A stretch of 64,000 nt of DNA, taken from contig NZ_JAALXT010000001.1 of assembly GCF_011634775.1 (NCBI RefSeq), forward strand, positions 1,417,061-1,481,060, in the 5' to 3' direction. Of this stretch, positions 55,501-63,886 are shown one piece after another. Made by a program: the position numbers and the translations under genes. The stretch comes from Thalassoroseus pseudoceratinae. GTDB lineage: Bacteria > Planctomycetota > Planctomycetia > Planctomycetales > Planctomycetaceae. The notes below the pieces were generated by a model. It had not been told where the DNA came from. It saw only the letters and a list, made by a program, of their open reading frames with translations, and ran no database searches. The stretch's first letter is position 1, and the number at the start of each line of letters is the position of its first letter.

Positions 55501-55572
55501 GACGTGCCGCAGTGTGCAGCCGATGACTCCGCCATCCTGTTCGGAGGACTGGTTGGTGTGGGGAAACTGCAT
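52561..55572 (-). CDS. MMPL/RND exporter (HpnN-like)
   Basis: The protein has 1003 residues. Two RND/MMPL halves, each with a large periplasmic loop and about six TM segments, are visible. TM regions include LTLCLVMLVSFAAAGYTAVC, MFVGFRGLRHPLLSLIMLLV, LGIGVDDGVHVVHDFRLQRG and the motif-rich VILIGLGIDFAIHYLARYLE, with the acidic TM4-type residues. The N-terminal periplasmic loop (FRTQRADLIDPRAEYHQRW) resembles the hopanoid-associated HpnN. Such exporters move lipids such as hopanoids from inner to outer membrane. No hopanoid synthesis gene is adjacent, so the substrate remains inferred. The C-terminal tail is Lys/Arg/Gln-rich. Confidence 0.88.
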   Translation of the reverse strand: MQFPHTNQSSEQDGGVIGCTLRHVTRAVSRYPRLTLCLVMLVSFAAAGYTAVCLDFRTQRADLIDPRAEYHQRWMAYTEEFGDQSDIVVVVESDHSDLIRSILDDLGPRLEREPELFSDVLYRIDTSQLRRKGLQYFTPAELQAGLRNLEQFSSAINGRWDQTRLDVQYAAFARELNAEARRHDQLPHQVVTSSEETARLLDRIDQLTESLNGSLENSGGFENPWPRVIPSAVPLATGAVTYLMNKRGTMGFVQVKPNLTEDSSFDGATTAVTRLREIIAEVSERYPETKIGLTGIPVLENDEMRRSQSDMTAASVVSLIAVAVLMFVGFRGLRHPLLSLIMLLVGMTWTFGYTTLVVGHLNILSVSFAVILIGLGIDFAIHYLARYLEIRHRGKELRPALKETSSSVGTGIVTAALTTALAFFCATFTDFLGVAELGIIAGGGILICAACTFLVLPALVALSDGDLAPKQLPAPFDFHILRNFIARFPRLVAIASIVLVVGFGSQVVSVNDGFEWKIRYDSNLLNLQAKGIDSVDVQQRMFEQSDHSLLYAVSVAESPEEARRLRHEFEKLPTVDRVEDLASRLPTSSIAETQPSILAFRQRLSRLPRQIPLMPQLNPASCGRQMEATLQALRRVRHPDATAAAAKVDQFLDRFEALSLDEQSKFLMGFQQRATGALLFQLHGLLAATETAPLGWDDLPTQLQNRFVSNPAEGESRKWLLQIYPKDEIWDADPLAHFVQDLRSVDPNVTGTPLQNHEASRQIQQSYRNASLYALAVVLIVLLMDFLCKEQKLLVLLPPLAVVVFAAMMLQTRRIEISPTVLISAYLVMIVASASILDYQNLRDALLAMVPPVAGGLLMFGWFAVFGIDLNPANLIVLPLVLGIGVDDGVHVVHDFRLQRGTRYRTSSSTMNAITLTSLTTMAGFGSMLMAAHRGLASVGLVLVIGVGGCLFVSLVMLPAMLTCLSSGDAEAEIEDEKLNLDKARETKNQQQSRSKNSRRRAA

Positions 55573-55977
55573 CCGTGCCGAAGCCGCTCTGGTCCGGAAT
55601 TCAGAATCGCTTGCGTAGCCTACGTGCTACTAAAGCGGTGAAGTGAACGCCGAGGTGAACAAAAACGTATCAAACCACGTTGATGTCTGTCCCCCGAATA
55701 GCCCGAGTGAAATTGATAGGGAGACAGGTCGGCTTGTCATCTGGAATCGTCACCTTGCTCATCCTTGCTGCAAGAGAATCACCGTTTTACGGTCGTTCGG
55801 TCGGCATCCCGCCGGAGAACTCGACCGAGGCGGCACATTCTAACGCGAAACTCGAATTCTGGGCAACTGGAGTCTGATGAATCTCATTCGACCAAAGTTT
55901 GGACAACTCCGGCAAAATGAAGAAAGCCTCCCGATCGGAATCGAGAGGCTTTCGTATCGTTGTCAATCCACGAAAAA
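55573..55977. other. Spacer of 405 bases, no gene seen
   Basis: This region lies upstream of the RND exporter and downstream of the Gfo/Idh gene (both minus strand). Several small open frames are present, but codon use, ribosome sites and families do not support them. It carries the Gfo/Idh terminator near 55922-55953 and presumably the exporter promoter near its left end. Confidence 0.45.
55922..55953 (-). terminator. Terminator after Gfo/Idh gene
   Basis: On the minus strand the stem GAAAGCCTC / GAGGCTTTC (55953-55945 and 55930-55922) has a 14-base loop and is followed by TTCATTTTG. It lies about 25 bases after the stop of the Gfo/Idh gene. Confidence 0.65.
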
Positions 55978-57309
55978 TTACGCTTCGAACACGTCGGTCA
56001 CGCCGGGAACCGGAATATCGTATTCGCCGTTTTTGTTCGGAACGTTTGGTGGCGTCGTGTCCCAGGTGAGGTTTTCTTCGGCCCATGGGTAGGCGTCGGC
56101 ACCTTCGTTGAGGGCTTTGTCCCAGTCGACTGGTTTCCCGGAGTAGACAGCCATCCGACCGAGAATTGACGTCATCGTGCTGTGGGCACCGTATTCGCCT
56201 TCGTTGTACGACGTATCGTTACGAATGGCGGCGAAGAGGTCGTCGTGTTCGATCTGGTAAGGATCTTCGCGACGTTGTTTCTTCTTGTAGGTCCAGGTGT
56301 TGCCGTCTTGCGTGGTGTAACTGCGTCCGATGTTCGAGGTCCCTTTGGTTCCTTGAGCATGTTCGGAGACGCTGTTCCAGCAGTTACGGATATGTCGACA
56401 CTGGCTGTACATCCGCGTGCCGTCGGCGAATTCGTACTCGACAGCGAAGTGATCGAAGATGTTCCCATATCGAGCGGCATCACGGACTTCACGTCCGCCC
56501 ATCCCGTAGGCTCGAATCGGGTAAGCTCCCTTGACCCAGCAACCGACATCGAGGTTGTGAATGTGCTGCTCGGTGATGTGATCACCGCACAACCAGTTGT
56601 AGTAATACCAGTTACGCATCTGGTATTCCATTTCCGTCTTGACCTGATCACGGCTACGACGCGGTTCCCAAACACCGCCACTGTTCCAATAAACTCGGAG
56701 AGCGAGGATGTCGCCGATCGCTCCGTCTTGCAAAGCTTTGACGGTTTCCAGGTAGGACGGTTGGTGATGCCGTTGGAGCCCGACACCCACTTTGAGGTTC
56801 TTCTTCTTCGATTCTTCGACAGCTTTGAGAACCTTCCGCACGCCTTTGGCATCGACGGCGACAGGTTTTTCGAAGAAGACATGCTTGCCTTTTTCGATCG
56901 CATATTCGAAATGCACCGGTCGGAAGCCCGGAGGAGTTGCGAGAATGACAAGATCGATTTCGTCCAAGTCGATCAACTGCTTGTAGGCATCGAAGCCAAC
57001 GAACTTGTGATCTTCATCGACGTTGACGCGATCTTTGTGCTGTTTGGACAACCGATTCAGCGTGTTGTTCATTTGATCGCCGAACGCATCGGCCACCGCG
57101 ACGAGTTGGACATCACCTTTGGTCGAGAGGGCTTGCGATGCGGCACCGGTACCGCGTCCACCGCAACCCACCAAACCGATTCGGATGGTTTCATCGCCAT
57201 TGGCGGCGTACGCACCGCGGGGCAAGACGATCTGGCTGACCACCCCCGCACCAACAGCGGCCGCCGTGGATTTGGACAAGAATTCGCGACGATTTGTCTT
57301 CTCGGTCAT
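55978..57309 (-). CDS. Gfo/Idh/MocA-family oxidoreductase, Tat-exported
   Basis: The protein has 443 residues. A Tat signal (NRREFLSKSTAAAVGAGVVS) precedes the Rossmann domain (IRIGLVGCGGRGTGAASQAL, then VDEDHKFVGFDAYKQLI). The EKP motif HVFFEKPVAVDAKGVRKV and the C-terminal alpha/beta domain with WYYYNWLCGDHITEQHIHNL and YSQCRHIRNCWN follow. The family uses NAD(P) to oxidise or reduce sugars and related compounds; Tat-exported members are very common in planctomycetes. It is preceded by a likely promoter in the 168-base gap and ends at a hairpin. Confidence 0.94.
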   Translation of the reverse strand: MTEKTNRREFLSKSTAAAVGAGVVSQIVLPRGAYAANGDETIRIGLVGCGGRGTGAASQALSTKGDVQLVAVADAFGDQMNNTLNRLSKQHKDRVNVDEDHKFVGFDAYKQLIDLDEIDLVILATPPGFRPVHFEYAIEKGKHVFFEKPVAVDAKGVRKVLKAVEESKKKNLKVGVGLQRHHQPSYLETVKALQDGAIGDILALRVYWNSGGVWEPRRSRDQVKTEMEYQMRNWYYYNWLCGDHITEQHIHNLDVGCWVKGAYPIRAYGMGGREVRDAARYGNIFDHFAVEYEFADGTRMYSQCRHIRNCWNSVSEHAQGTKGTSNIGRSYTTQDGNTWTYKKKQRREDPYQIEHDDLFAAIRNDTSYNEGEYGAHSTMTSILGRMAVYSGKPVDWDKALNEGADAYPWAEENLTWDTTPPNVPNKNGEYDIPVPGVTDVFEA

Positions 57310-57477
57310 GGATGACTCTCCTCCGAAAGAATGGGACGACGATGCCGCCTTGCAAAGGCTGTTGTGGAGCGGTGCAAGTTGATCGTCTCAGAAGCGCTTG
57401 AAGATGTTATCTCAGGATACCGGCAACACGACCCGTTCACAATCGAATCGTGTTGCAGCGGGGTCGAGACACCGTGA

Positions 57478-58632
57478 TTAGTTGGTGCTTCGTTGCAAGA
57501 AGCGAGCGTGTTCGGGCACGACGGGGTCGAGTTTCAACTTCTTCCGTTCTTCCGCCGTCGGAGGAGTCAGCGGACGTACAATACGGAATCCAACGTGGGT
57601 GCCGTCCGTGTAATACCAAACACTTTGCGGAATCTGGGGGTCTTGAATTTTCCAGTCTTCCGGCATGGATTCGTAGCGGGCGGCACTGCGGTGATGTTCC
57701 GGACCGCCATCGTACCATTGCGTCCAAGAGCCACCACGGACAACGCGGACTTCTTCTGTGCGAGGAATGTTCAACGGATTGATAGCGACTCCGTTGTTCT
57801 CTTTGGCAATCACGCTGAGCTTTTGATACCAATCGGCGTCGTACTCATCGAGACAGTACTCCGCGACGTTGCCATGCATATCGTGCAGACCGAACGGATT
57901 CGGCTTCTTCAGGCCGACCTTGTGATAATTGACTTCCCGCTCCAGACCAGCGTTGTCGACGTACCAGGAATAATCACCGAGTTTGGCGGGGTCATCGCCG
58001 AAGGAGTAAGCCGTCGTCGTACCACCACGAGCGGCGAATTCCCATTCGGCTTCCGTCGGCAAGCGGTAATAATGGCCGGTTTTGGCACTGAGCCATTTGC
58101 AGTACATCTGAGCCGCAAGCGGGGTCATTCCCGTGGCGGGGAAACCATCGTGACCGCTGTTGAAGGTCATGTCGGTGTAGGGTTTAGTCGGTCGCGTCAC
58201 CGCATCGGCGATTTTGTCGCGATCGGTTGAGGGCAACTTGAGTTTCTCACGTCGGAGCACATCGAGATCGAGGTTCCAAATCTCGTATTCATTCCAAGTG
58301 ACTTCGCAACGTCCCATCCAGAACGGGCTGACTTGTACTTTGACTTGCGGACCTTCATCCTCCTCGCGACCTTTCTCATCAGGAGGGCTGCCCATCAGGA
58401 ACGTTCCGCCGGAAATCGGAACCATATCGAATGAAATCGTCGTGCCAGGAATCGTTTGGCTGTACGGTTTCATGTCGTCGGCGGTCTTTGCCTCGGCGAC
58501 TTTCGGATTCTCGTCGGCATTGGGAAATTTCGGTTTTGCAGTTTCTTCGGCAAATCCGACGGAGACGATTGACCAACAAGCGATTCCCGCGAATGCTTGC
58601 ATCAGCTTATGGCAGGCGGTTACGTTCGGCAT
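57478..58632 (-). CDS. FGE-fold (SUMF1-like) protein, secreted
   Basis: The protein has 384 residues from ATG 58632, after AAGGT; the longer upstream reading is rejected. A signal peptide (AFAGIACWSIVSVGFA) leads to an FGE-sulfatase-type domain: MVPISGGTFLMGSPPDEKGR, FWMGRCEVTWNEYEIW, GHYYRLPTEAEWEFAARGGT, PNPFGLHDMHGNVAEYCLDE, RVVRGGSWTQWYD and HVGFRIVRPLTP. True formylglycine-generating enzymes use a Cys pair shortly after RGGSW; that stretch here has no Cys, so formylglycine formation is unlikely. It may be a binding or structural member. It is divergent from apbE with 26 bases between the start codons. Confidence 0.9.
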   Translation of the reverse strand: MPNVTACHKLMQAFAGIACWSIVSVGFAEETAKPKFPNADENPKVAEAKTADDMKPYSQTIPGTTISFDMVPISGGTFLMGSPPDEKGREEDEGPQVKVQVSPFWMGRCEVTWNEYEIWNLDLDVLRREKLKLPSTDRDKIADAVTRPTKPYTDMTFNSGHDGFPATGMTPLAAQMYCKWLSAKTGHYYRLPTEAEWEFAARGGTTTAYSFGDDPAKLGDYSWYVDNAGLEREVNYHKVGLKKPNPFGLHDMHGNVAEYCLDEYDADWYQKLSVIAKENNGVAINPLNIPRTEEVRVVRGGSWTQWYDGGPEHHRSAARYESMPEDWKIQDPQIPQSVWYYTDGTHVGFRIVRPLTPPTAEERKKLKLDPVVPEHARFLQRSTN

Positions 58633-58658
58633 TGATGAGACCTTTGGAGAGATAACAG

Positions 58659-59807
58659 ATGAATCGCCCAAACACGTTGATCTCAAGCCAGCGCAATGAT
58701 CGTCGTGTTGGAAAATCCAGTAATTTCGACTTGAGATGGGGATTTATCGCATGGGTTGTGATTGCGACGAATCCAGTTCAGGCGGCAAACGATCCGACAC
58801 CCCCACCCGAGACACTTCAGGAGTTCACCTTCCGTGAAGTTCGCATGGGGGTGGTCTTCACACTCCGATTGTACGCACCAGACACACCTCGTGCAAACTC
58901 GGCGGCGAAGGCCGCTTTCGATCGGGTGGGCGAAATCAACAATGCCCTCAGCGACTACGATCCGGATAGTGAACTTAGTCAACTTGGTCGCAAATCTGGT
59001 CCAGGTCGGCCGGTGCCGGTCAGTGAGGATTTGTGGACGGTCCTCGTGGCGGGGCAAAAGTTGTCTCGACAATCGAACGGAGCATTCGATGTGACCGTCG
59101 GTCCAGTCGTCAAACTCTGGCGGTCAGCACGGAGACACCGCAAACTCCCTGATTCAGCCGAACTTCAGAACGCACGACAATTGGTAGGATTCCAGCAAAT
59201 CGCACTCGATACCAAACGGCAGACTGTTGAACTCGGCCGATCAGGAATGCAACTGGATTTTGGGGGAATTGCCAAAGGTTATGCTGGCGATGAAATGCTG
59301 CGTGTGCTTCGTGAACACAAAATCACGCGTGTTCTCATTGATGCAAGTGGTGATTTAGTCGTCGGTGATCCGCCACCGGGCAAAACCGGTTGGCGAGTTG
59401 CGATCGCTCCGCTGACCGATGCCAATTCCGATCAAAAGTCCGAACTCGGCCAATCACGGGTGCTCTGTTTGCGGAACATTGCGGTCGCAACCAGTGGAGA
59501 TGCGTATCAATTCGTGGAAATTAACGGAGTCCGGTATTCGCATATCGTGAATCCGAAAACAGGACTGGGATTGACGCATCGCAGTACCGTCACCGTGATC
59601 GCCCCAACCGGAATGGAAGCCGACAGCTTGGCCTCGGCCCTGAGTGTTCTTGAGTGGGATGCTGTCTGGAAGTTTGTGGAGTCTCGCGAAAACGTCGAAG
59701 CGTTCATTGCCCGCAACGAAACCCGGACGGCATCCGAAACAGGGCACGTTCGGCAGCAAACCTCCTCGAAATTTTCCGAGTTCCTCTGTGGTTCGACCGA
59801 TCGATGA
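58659..59807 (+). CDS. apbE: FAD:protein FMN transferase, ApbE family
   Basis: The protein has 382 residues from ATG 58659, seven bases after GGAGAG. A signal-like segment (WGFIAWVVIATNPVQA) precedes the ApbE domain: FREVRMGVVFTLRLYA, NALSDYDPDSELSQL, SNGAFDVTVGPVVKLWR, GMQLDFGGIAKGYAGDEM, TRVLIDASGDLVVGDPPPGK and TSGDAYQFVEINGVRYSHIV with NPKTGLG. ApbE attaches FMN to Thr in subunits of Nqr/Rnf complexes and related proteins outside the membrane. No target gene is nearby. Residues conserved in the family are intact. Confidence 0.93.
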   Translation: MNRPNTLISSQRNDRRVGKSSNFDLRWGFIAWVVIATNPVQAANDPTPPPETLQEFTFREVRMGVVFTLRLYAPDTPRANSAAKAAFDRVGEINNALSDYDPDSELSQLGRKSGPGRPVPVSEDLWTVLVAGQKLSRQSNGAFDVTVGPVVKLWRSARRHRKLPDSAELQNARQLVGFQQIALDTKRQTVELGRSGMQLDFGGIAKGYAGDEMLRVLREHKITRVLIDASGDLVVGDPPPGKTGWRVAIAPLTDANSDQKSELGQSRVLCLRNIAVATSGDAYQFVEINGVRYSHIVNPKTGLGLTHRSTVTVIAPTGMEADSLASALSVLEWDAVWKFVESRENVEAFIARNETRTASETGHVRQQTSSKFSEFLCGSTDR

Positions 59808-59883
59808 AGACTTTCCGAATTTTCGGCGACGCCGGTTGCCGGAGTGAGTTGGGCTTGTCACGATAACTGTTCAGTATCCGAAG

Positions 59884-59900
59884 TTCAGGCCGAGCCTGAA
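59884..59900. repeat. Hairpin repeat copy 1
   Basis: TTCAGGC-CGA-GCCTGAA is a perfect seven-base stem in the 146-base gap between apbE and the solute-binding gene. A similar element (CAGGC-TGG-GCCTG, 63750-63762), preceded by AGTTC and followed by GATTCC, lies after the PD-(D/E)XK-like gene. Both come just after a gene end and may be weak terminators or a small dispersed palindrome. Confidence 0.45.
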
Positions 59901-59953
59901 AATCCCCGAACACGTCGAGCCCGGCATTCCCTGGCCGACACAATTCTGACACC

Positions 59954-61417
59954 GTGAGAATGCGAGCGTTGAATTTGAAGAAGGTTTGCTGGCTGATCGT
60001 TGGGTGTGTGGCCGTAGCGACGAGCGGATGTACGTCGGACGATGCGAACGATGTTACCAAGCCACCGGAGTTGGTCTTTCGCGATGAGTCTGTCACGATC
60101 CGCGTCCCCGCAGATACGAAATTCGCAGAGATTTGGGACCTAACTCTCGCGGAATGGAGTGGAGCCACGGGTGCCGAGACGAACATCGTCACCGATGAGT
60201 CCTTGCAAGGACCGAGCCAATCCGCCGATGTCCTCGTGGTTCCACTTACCGAAATCCCTCGGTGGATTGAGCAAGACCAACTCGCACCGTTGCCGACATC
60301 AATTCGAGACGGCTCGGCGTTGAAGTGGCTCGATGTATTCTACGGCGTGCGGGAACATACATCGCAGATTGCCGGTGCCCCGCGAATCGTTCCGGTTTCC
60401 GTCCCAATCCTCGTGGCGTATTACCGAGCCGACTTACTCGCCGCCAAGAACTTGGAACCGCCCAAAACCTGGACCGAGTATCAAAAGTTGCTCGCGACAC
60501 TCGATGAGTGGGCGCCAGGACTGACGGCCGTGGAACCGTGGTCTCCCGAATGGCGAGCGACCACATTCCTCGCCCGGGCCGCCTCGTCCGCCAAGCATCC
60601 CGATCAACTCTCGTACGAGTTTGATATCCGCACGGGGGAACCGTTGATCGATTCCCCTGGCTTCCAAACCGCTTTGGAATTGGTCCAACAAGCACACCCC
60701 TATTTGGATGACGATGTCGTCACCTACTCGCCTGAGGATTGTCGTCGAGAGTTGCTCGCAGGACGGGCCGCGATCGGCATCGCATTGGAATCTGGTCCCA
60801 ACGAGACGCCACTCCCATTCGGCCCCAAAGGTTCAACATCCGAGACAGCCATTGAACGAGCCGAGGGAATTGAACTCACCATCGAACCGCTCCCGGGCAG
60901 CGCCCGGGTTTATGATCAATCGAAGTCCGCGTTCCAGGAGTTTCCGGAAGACCGCCCGCATCGTGTCACCCTGACCGGATTCGCCGGGTCGGGGGTGGCC
61001 GTTTCCAAGACGGCGGCGAATTCACAAGCAGCCTGGGATCTCGCGTTACAACTGTCGTCGAAAGACGTCTCTCAAACATTCCCGCCACCGCTTTGCAGCC
61101 CGGTTCGTGAGTCGCAAGCCGACATGCCCGCTATTTACGCCGGAAGTTTGTTACGACCGGAAGAGCAGGGGGCATGGATGAACGCCGTGCGAACGAGTCT
61201 ATCATCCGACCAATGCATCACCGAACTGCCGTTGATCGAACGGGATCGTTACCGCAAGGTGTTGTCTTTGGAACTTATCGCGATGTTCGAGGGCGATGCC
61301 ACGCCTCAAGAAGTTTTGCAGCGAGTCGCCGGGGAATGGCAATCCATCACCGAGAGTCTCGGTCAAGAGGTCGTTCGGAAGAGCTACCGCCGCGGCTTGG
61401 GTTTTCCCGCACCGTAG
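59954..61417 (+). CDS. Extracellular solute-binding-like lipoprotein
   Basis: The protein has 487 residues from GTG 59954; an ATG two codons later is possible. A lipoprotein signal (KVCWLIVGCVAVATSGCTS) ends at lipobox Cys near residue 26. The body has the ABC type 1 solute-binding pattern (TIRVPADTKFAEIW, then ADVLVVPLTEIPRWIEQDQL, VPVSVPILVAYYRADLLAAK and FAGSGVAVSKTAANSQAAWD), as in sugar-binding proteins. No permease or ATPase genes are adjacent, so the partner is unknown or it serves another role. The family call is moderate to good. Confidence 0.82.
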   Translation: MRMRALNLKKVCWLIVGCVAVATSGCTSDDANDVTKPPELVFRDESVTIRVPADTKFAEIWDLTLAEWSGATGAETNIVTDESLQGPSQSADVLVVPLTEIPRWIEQDQLAPLPTSIRDGSALKWLDVFYGVREHTSQIAGAPRIVPVSVPILVAYYRADLLAAKNLEPPKTWTEYQKLLATLDEWAPGLTAVEPWSPEWRATTFLARAASSAKHPDQLSYEFDIRTGEPLIDSPGFQTALELVQQAHPYLDDDVVTYSPEDCRRELLAGRAAIGIALESGPNETPLPFGPKGSTSETAIERAEGIELTIEPLPGSARVYDQSKSAFQEFPEDRPHRVTLTGFAGSGVAVSKTAANSQAAWDLALQLSSKDVSQTFPPPLCSPVRESQADMPAIYAGSLLRPEEQGAWMNAVRTSLSSDQCITELPLIERDRYRKVLSLELIAMFEGDATPQEVLQRVAGEWQSITESLGQEVVRKSYRRGLGFPAP

Positions 61418-61475
61418 CGATTTCTCCCGCGTAAATTCTATTTTCCATCACCCTATCATCCGGAGCGAAAGTCCG

Positions 61476-62885
61476 ATGTCCCACGACGTACCGAACGCCC
61501 TTCAATCGCGGTTGGCAGAGCACGATCAATCGCACGTGCTTCGCTGGTGGGACGAATTGGACTCTGACCAAAAGTCGCAGCTAACATCCCAGTTGGATGG
61601 TATTGATTTCGCGGTTCTCAATCGCTGTCTTTCCGCGAAGTCGACGGATGAGTCAGACACCCCCGCCGCGAAAGCTCAGCGAGCAACGCCCCCCACGGAA
61701 ATTGTCCGCCTCCCGCAAACACCGGCCGAGTTGAAAGCGTACCAAGCCGCCGAAGAAACGGGGCAAGAGATGTTGCGGGCCGGTCGTGTGGGCGTGGTAC
61801 TCGTTGCGGGGGGGCAGGGCACACGGTTGGGATTTCCGCATCCGAAGGGAATGTTTCCCGTCGGTCCGGTTAGCGGCTCAACCCTCTTTCAGATTTTCGC
61901 CGAGCAGGTCTCCGCACGCTCCCGTGATGCCGGCGCGATCATTCCGTTTTACATCATGACCAGCGAAGCGACGCACGCGGAGACAGTCGATTTTTGGGAA
62001 TCACAGGAGTTCTTCGGTCTCGATCCCAGTTCCGTCCGCTTCTTCCAACAAGGTACGATGCCCGCCGTCGATGCCGAAACGCACCGGCTTCTGCTCGCCG
62101 AACCGCATCGACTGTGCACCAGTCCCGATGGTCACGGGGGACTTCTCGCCGCCCTGGACAAGAGCGGCTGTTTGGACGACATGCGACAACGTGGCGTCGA
62201 TCGGTTGTTCTATCACCAAGTCGACAACCCCACCGTGAAAGTTTGCGACCCCGCGTTCCTCGGGTTTCACGAGTTGCGAAATTCGGAGCTGTCTAGCAAG
62301 GTCGTGCCGAAGCGGTCGGCCGAGGAAAAAATGGGCGTGGTCGTGGCCGTCGATGGCGTCACGCAGATCATCGAATACAGTGACTTGCCCCCCGATGTCG
62401 CCGCCCGCACGACTTCCGACGGCGAACTGGAACTCTGGTGTGGCAGCATCGCGGTGCACGTTTTCTCACGTGACTTTCTGGAACGCCTGATCGGCAGTGA
62501 CGCCGCATTGCCATTCCATTTGGCTCACAAGAAAGTCCTGCACATCGACGGGAATGCCCGCCTCGTTCAACCGAATTCGCCGAACGCGATCAAATTTGAA
62601 CGTTTCATCTTTGATGCACTCCCGCACGCCAAGACAGCCCTCGTGATGGAAGCCGACCGCGCTCGCGAATTCAATCCCGTCAAAAACGCCGAAGGTCAAG
62701 ACTCCCCCGCCACCGCCCGCGCCGCCATCACCCGCATCGCCAGAGAATGGCTCCAAGCCGCCGACCAACCCGTCCCCGAATCCGCCGAAATCGAAATCGG
62801 CCCGCTCTTCGCATTGGATGCAGAACAGGTTCAAAAACGTTTTGACTCAGAAAATCAATTCGCCAGTCGCACTTTCTTCGGCTAA
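61476..62885 (+). CDS. UDP-sugar pyrophosphorylase (UDPGP/UAP1-like)
   Basis: The protein has 469 residues from ATG 61476; the longer upstream reading lies inside the solute-binding gene and is rejected. The signature VVLVAGGQGTRLGFPHPKGM with FPVGPVSGSTLFQIF identifies the eukaryotic-like UDP-N-acetylhexosamine/UDP-glucose pyrophosphorylase family. Other family segments are IPFYIMTSEATHAETVDFWE, FFQQGTMPAVD, SPDGHGGLLAALDKSG and YHQVDNPTVKVCDPAFLGFH. It joins UTP to a sugar 1-phosphate (GlcNAc or glucose). The phosphohexomutase at 45692 could supply its substrate. Confidence 0.93.
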   Translation: MSHDVPNALQSRLAEHDQSHVLRWWDELDSDQKSQLTSQLDGIDFAVLNRCLSAKSTDESDTPAAKAQRATPPTEIVRLPQTPAELKAYQAAEETGQEMLRAGRVGVVLVAGGQGTRLGFPHPKGMFPVGPVSGSTLFQIFAEQVSARSRDAGAIIPFYIMTSEATHAETVDFWESQEFFGLDPSSVRFFQQGTMPAVDAETHRLLLAEPHRLCTSPDGHGGLLAALDKSGCLDDMRQRGVDRLFYHQVDNPTVKVCDPAFLGFHELRNSELSSKVVPKRSAEEKMGVVVAVDGVTQIIEYSDLPPDVAARTTSDGELELWCGSIAVHVFSRDFLERLIGSDAALPFHLAHKKVLHIDGNARLVQPNSPNAIKFERFIFDALPHAKTALVMEADRAREFNPVKNAEGQDSPATARAAITRIAREWLQAADQPVPESAEIEIGPLFALDAEQVQKRFDSENQFASRTFFG

Positions 62886-62940
62886 GCTAGTAACACCTGA
62901 ACACATCGCAAATCTATTGAGTCGTTCAAGCGTGAATCAT

Positions 62941-63240
62941 ATGCCACAAGAAAAGCCTAATAAATTCTATTTCAAACAACCGTCACCCACGGATGCCCAA
63001 AAGACACTTATTACTGAGGCTTTCGCTGACGCCTGGCGTCCCATCAATGGGCTTGACCCAACACCCGAGGATCGTCGGTATGAGCTAACACTTCAGCATC
63101 CGGAAATGCGGCGGCGATTTCTCCATGCTTGCGTGAAGCGAGACTTCTGGACGAACATTGAAGATAGTTTGCTATCGCTGGAGTGGGAATATCGCGCGTT
63201 AAACATACTCGGGCAACTCCATGAAAATGGCGAATTGTAA
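62941..63240 (+). CDS. Small unknown protein
   Basis: The protein has 99 residues from ATG 62941 (GTG 62932 is the alternative). No domain was recognised. It is hydrophilic and probably helical (TDAQKTLITEAFADAWRPIN, then EMRRRFLHACVKRDFWTNIE). It follows the pyrophosphorylase by 55 bases on the same strand. Base composition seems a little more AT-rich than its neighbours, as in the rest of the window end. Confidence 0.55.
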   Translation: MPQEKPNKFYFKQPSPTDAQKTLITEAFADAWRPINGLDPTPEDRRYELTLQHPEMRRRFLHACVKRDFWTNIEDSLLSLEWEYRALNILGQLHENGEL

Positions 63241-63350
63241 TTAAGATTCATAAAGCCGACTCCGGAAGCGTCGGGCATCGCTAGAGAGCTAAGTTAGCGA
63301 CATTATACAAAGGGATTGATGAGAGAAGTTTTGTAAGGCGTCCCATTGCA

Positions 63351-63746
63351 ATGCCGAAGAGACTGACGCATACCAAACCAGCAACCGTCCGGGTGCTCAA
63401 AAACACCTCTTTCGAAAGTCTGGTCGTCAGTTGGTTGATGCAAGATGGCTGGCAGGTTTTCGTGCCGATCCTCGACAATGCACACAAGACGGATCTGCTA
63501 ATATCGGACGGGCCTCATTATTACCGCATCCAGGTCAAAACAGTCGATGCAGTCAGTGAGTCGCACGTTCTTGAGAACCGCTGGAAAGAATCGAACATTG
63601 ACGTCGTCGTTGTGTTCGCCCGCAATTCAAATTGGGGCTACGTGCTCCCTGCATTCAAAGAAAAACGACGCAAGCTAAAATCAAAGGGACACCTTCGTTT
63701 CCAACAGACCAAAAACACGTTCCTCAAGGCATTCCATGCACTGTAG
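63351..63746 (+). CDS. PD-(D/E)XK-like nuclease-fold protein
   Basis: The protein has 131 residues. It begins PKRLTHTKPATVRVLKNTS, then a Glu in SFESLVVSWLMQDGWQVFVP, Asp in HKTDLLISDGPHYYRIQVKT and the QxK of RIQVKTVDA, followed by IDVVVVFARNSNWGYVLPA. This order of acidic and Lys residues matches the PD-(D/E)XK fold, as in small group I intron-associated or restriction-like nucleases. It stands alone; no recombinase, methyltransferase or intron was recognised nearby. Function unproven. Confidence 0.65.
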   Translation: MPKRLTHTKPATVRVLKNTSFESLVVSWLMQDGWQVFVPILDNAHKTDLLISDGPHYYRIQVKTVDAVSESHVLENRWKESNIDVVVVFARNSNWGYVLPAFKEKRRKLKSKGHLRFQQTKNTFLKAFHAL

Positions 63747-63886
63747 TTCCAGGCTGGGCCTGACGATTCCTTGTGGTCCTAGCCCTGAATACCAGACATA
63801 GCCTGACCTACGATGAACGCTCACCGTCGTTGTTTCTCGAAGCCAATTTGAGCAACCTCAACATGATCCGCCTCATTGGAAGTTCT

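Noticed and set aside
56182..57315. Plus-strand open frame opposite the Gfo/Idh gene
   Set aside because: The minus strand encodes a full Gfo/Idh protein with Tat signal; the plus-strand translation has no recognisable domain.
57478..58632. Active formylglycine-generating enzyme
   Set aside because: The catalytic Cys pair region after RGGSW has no Cys.
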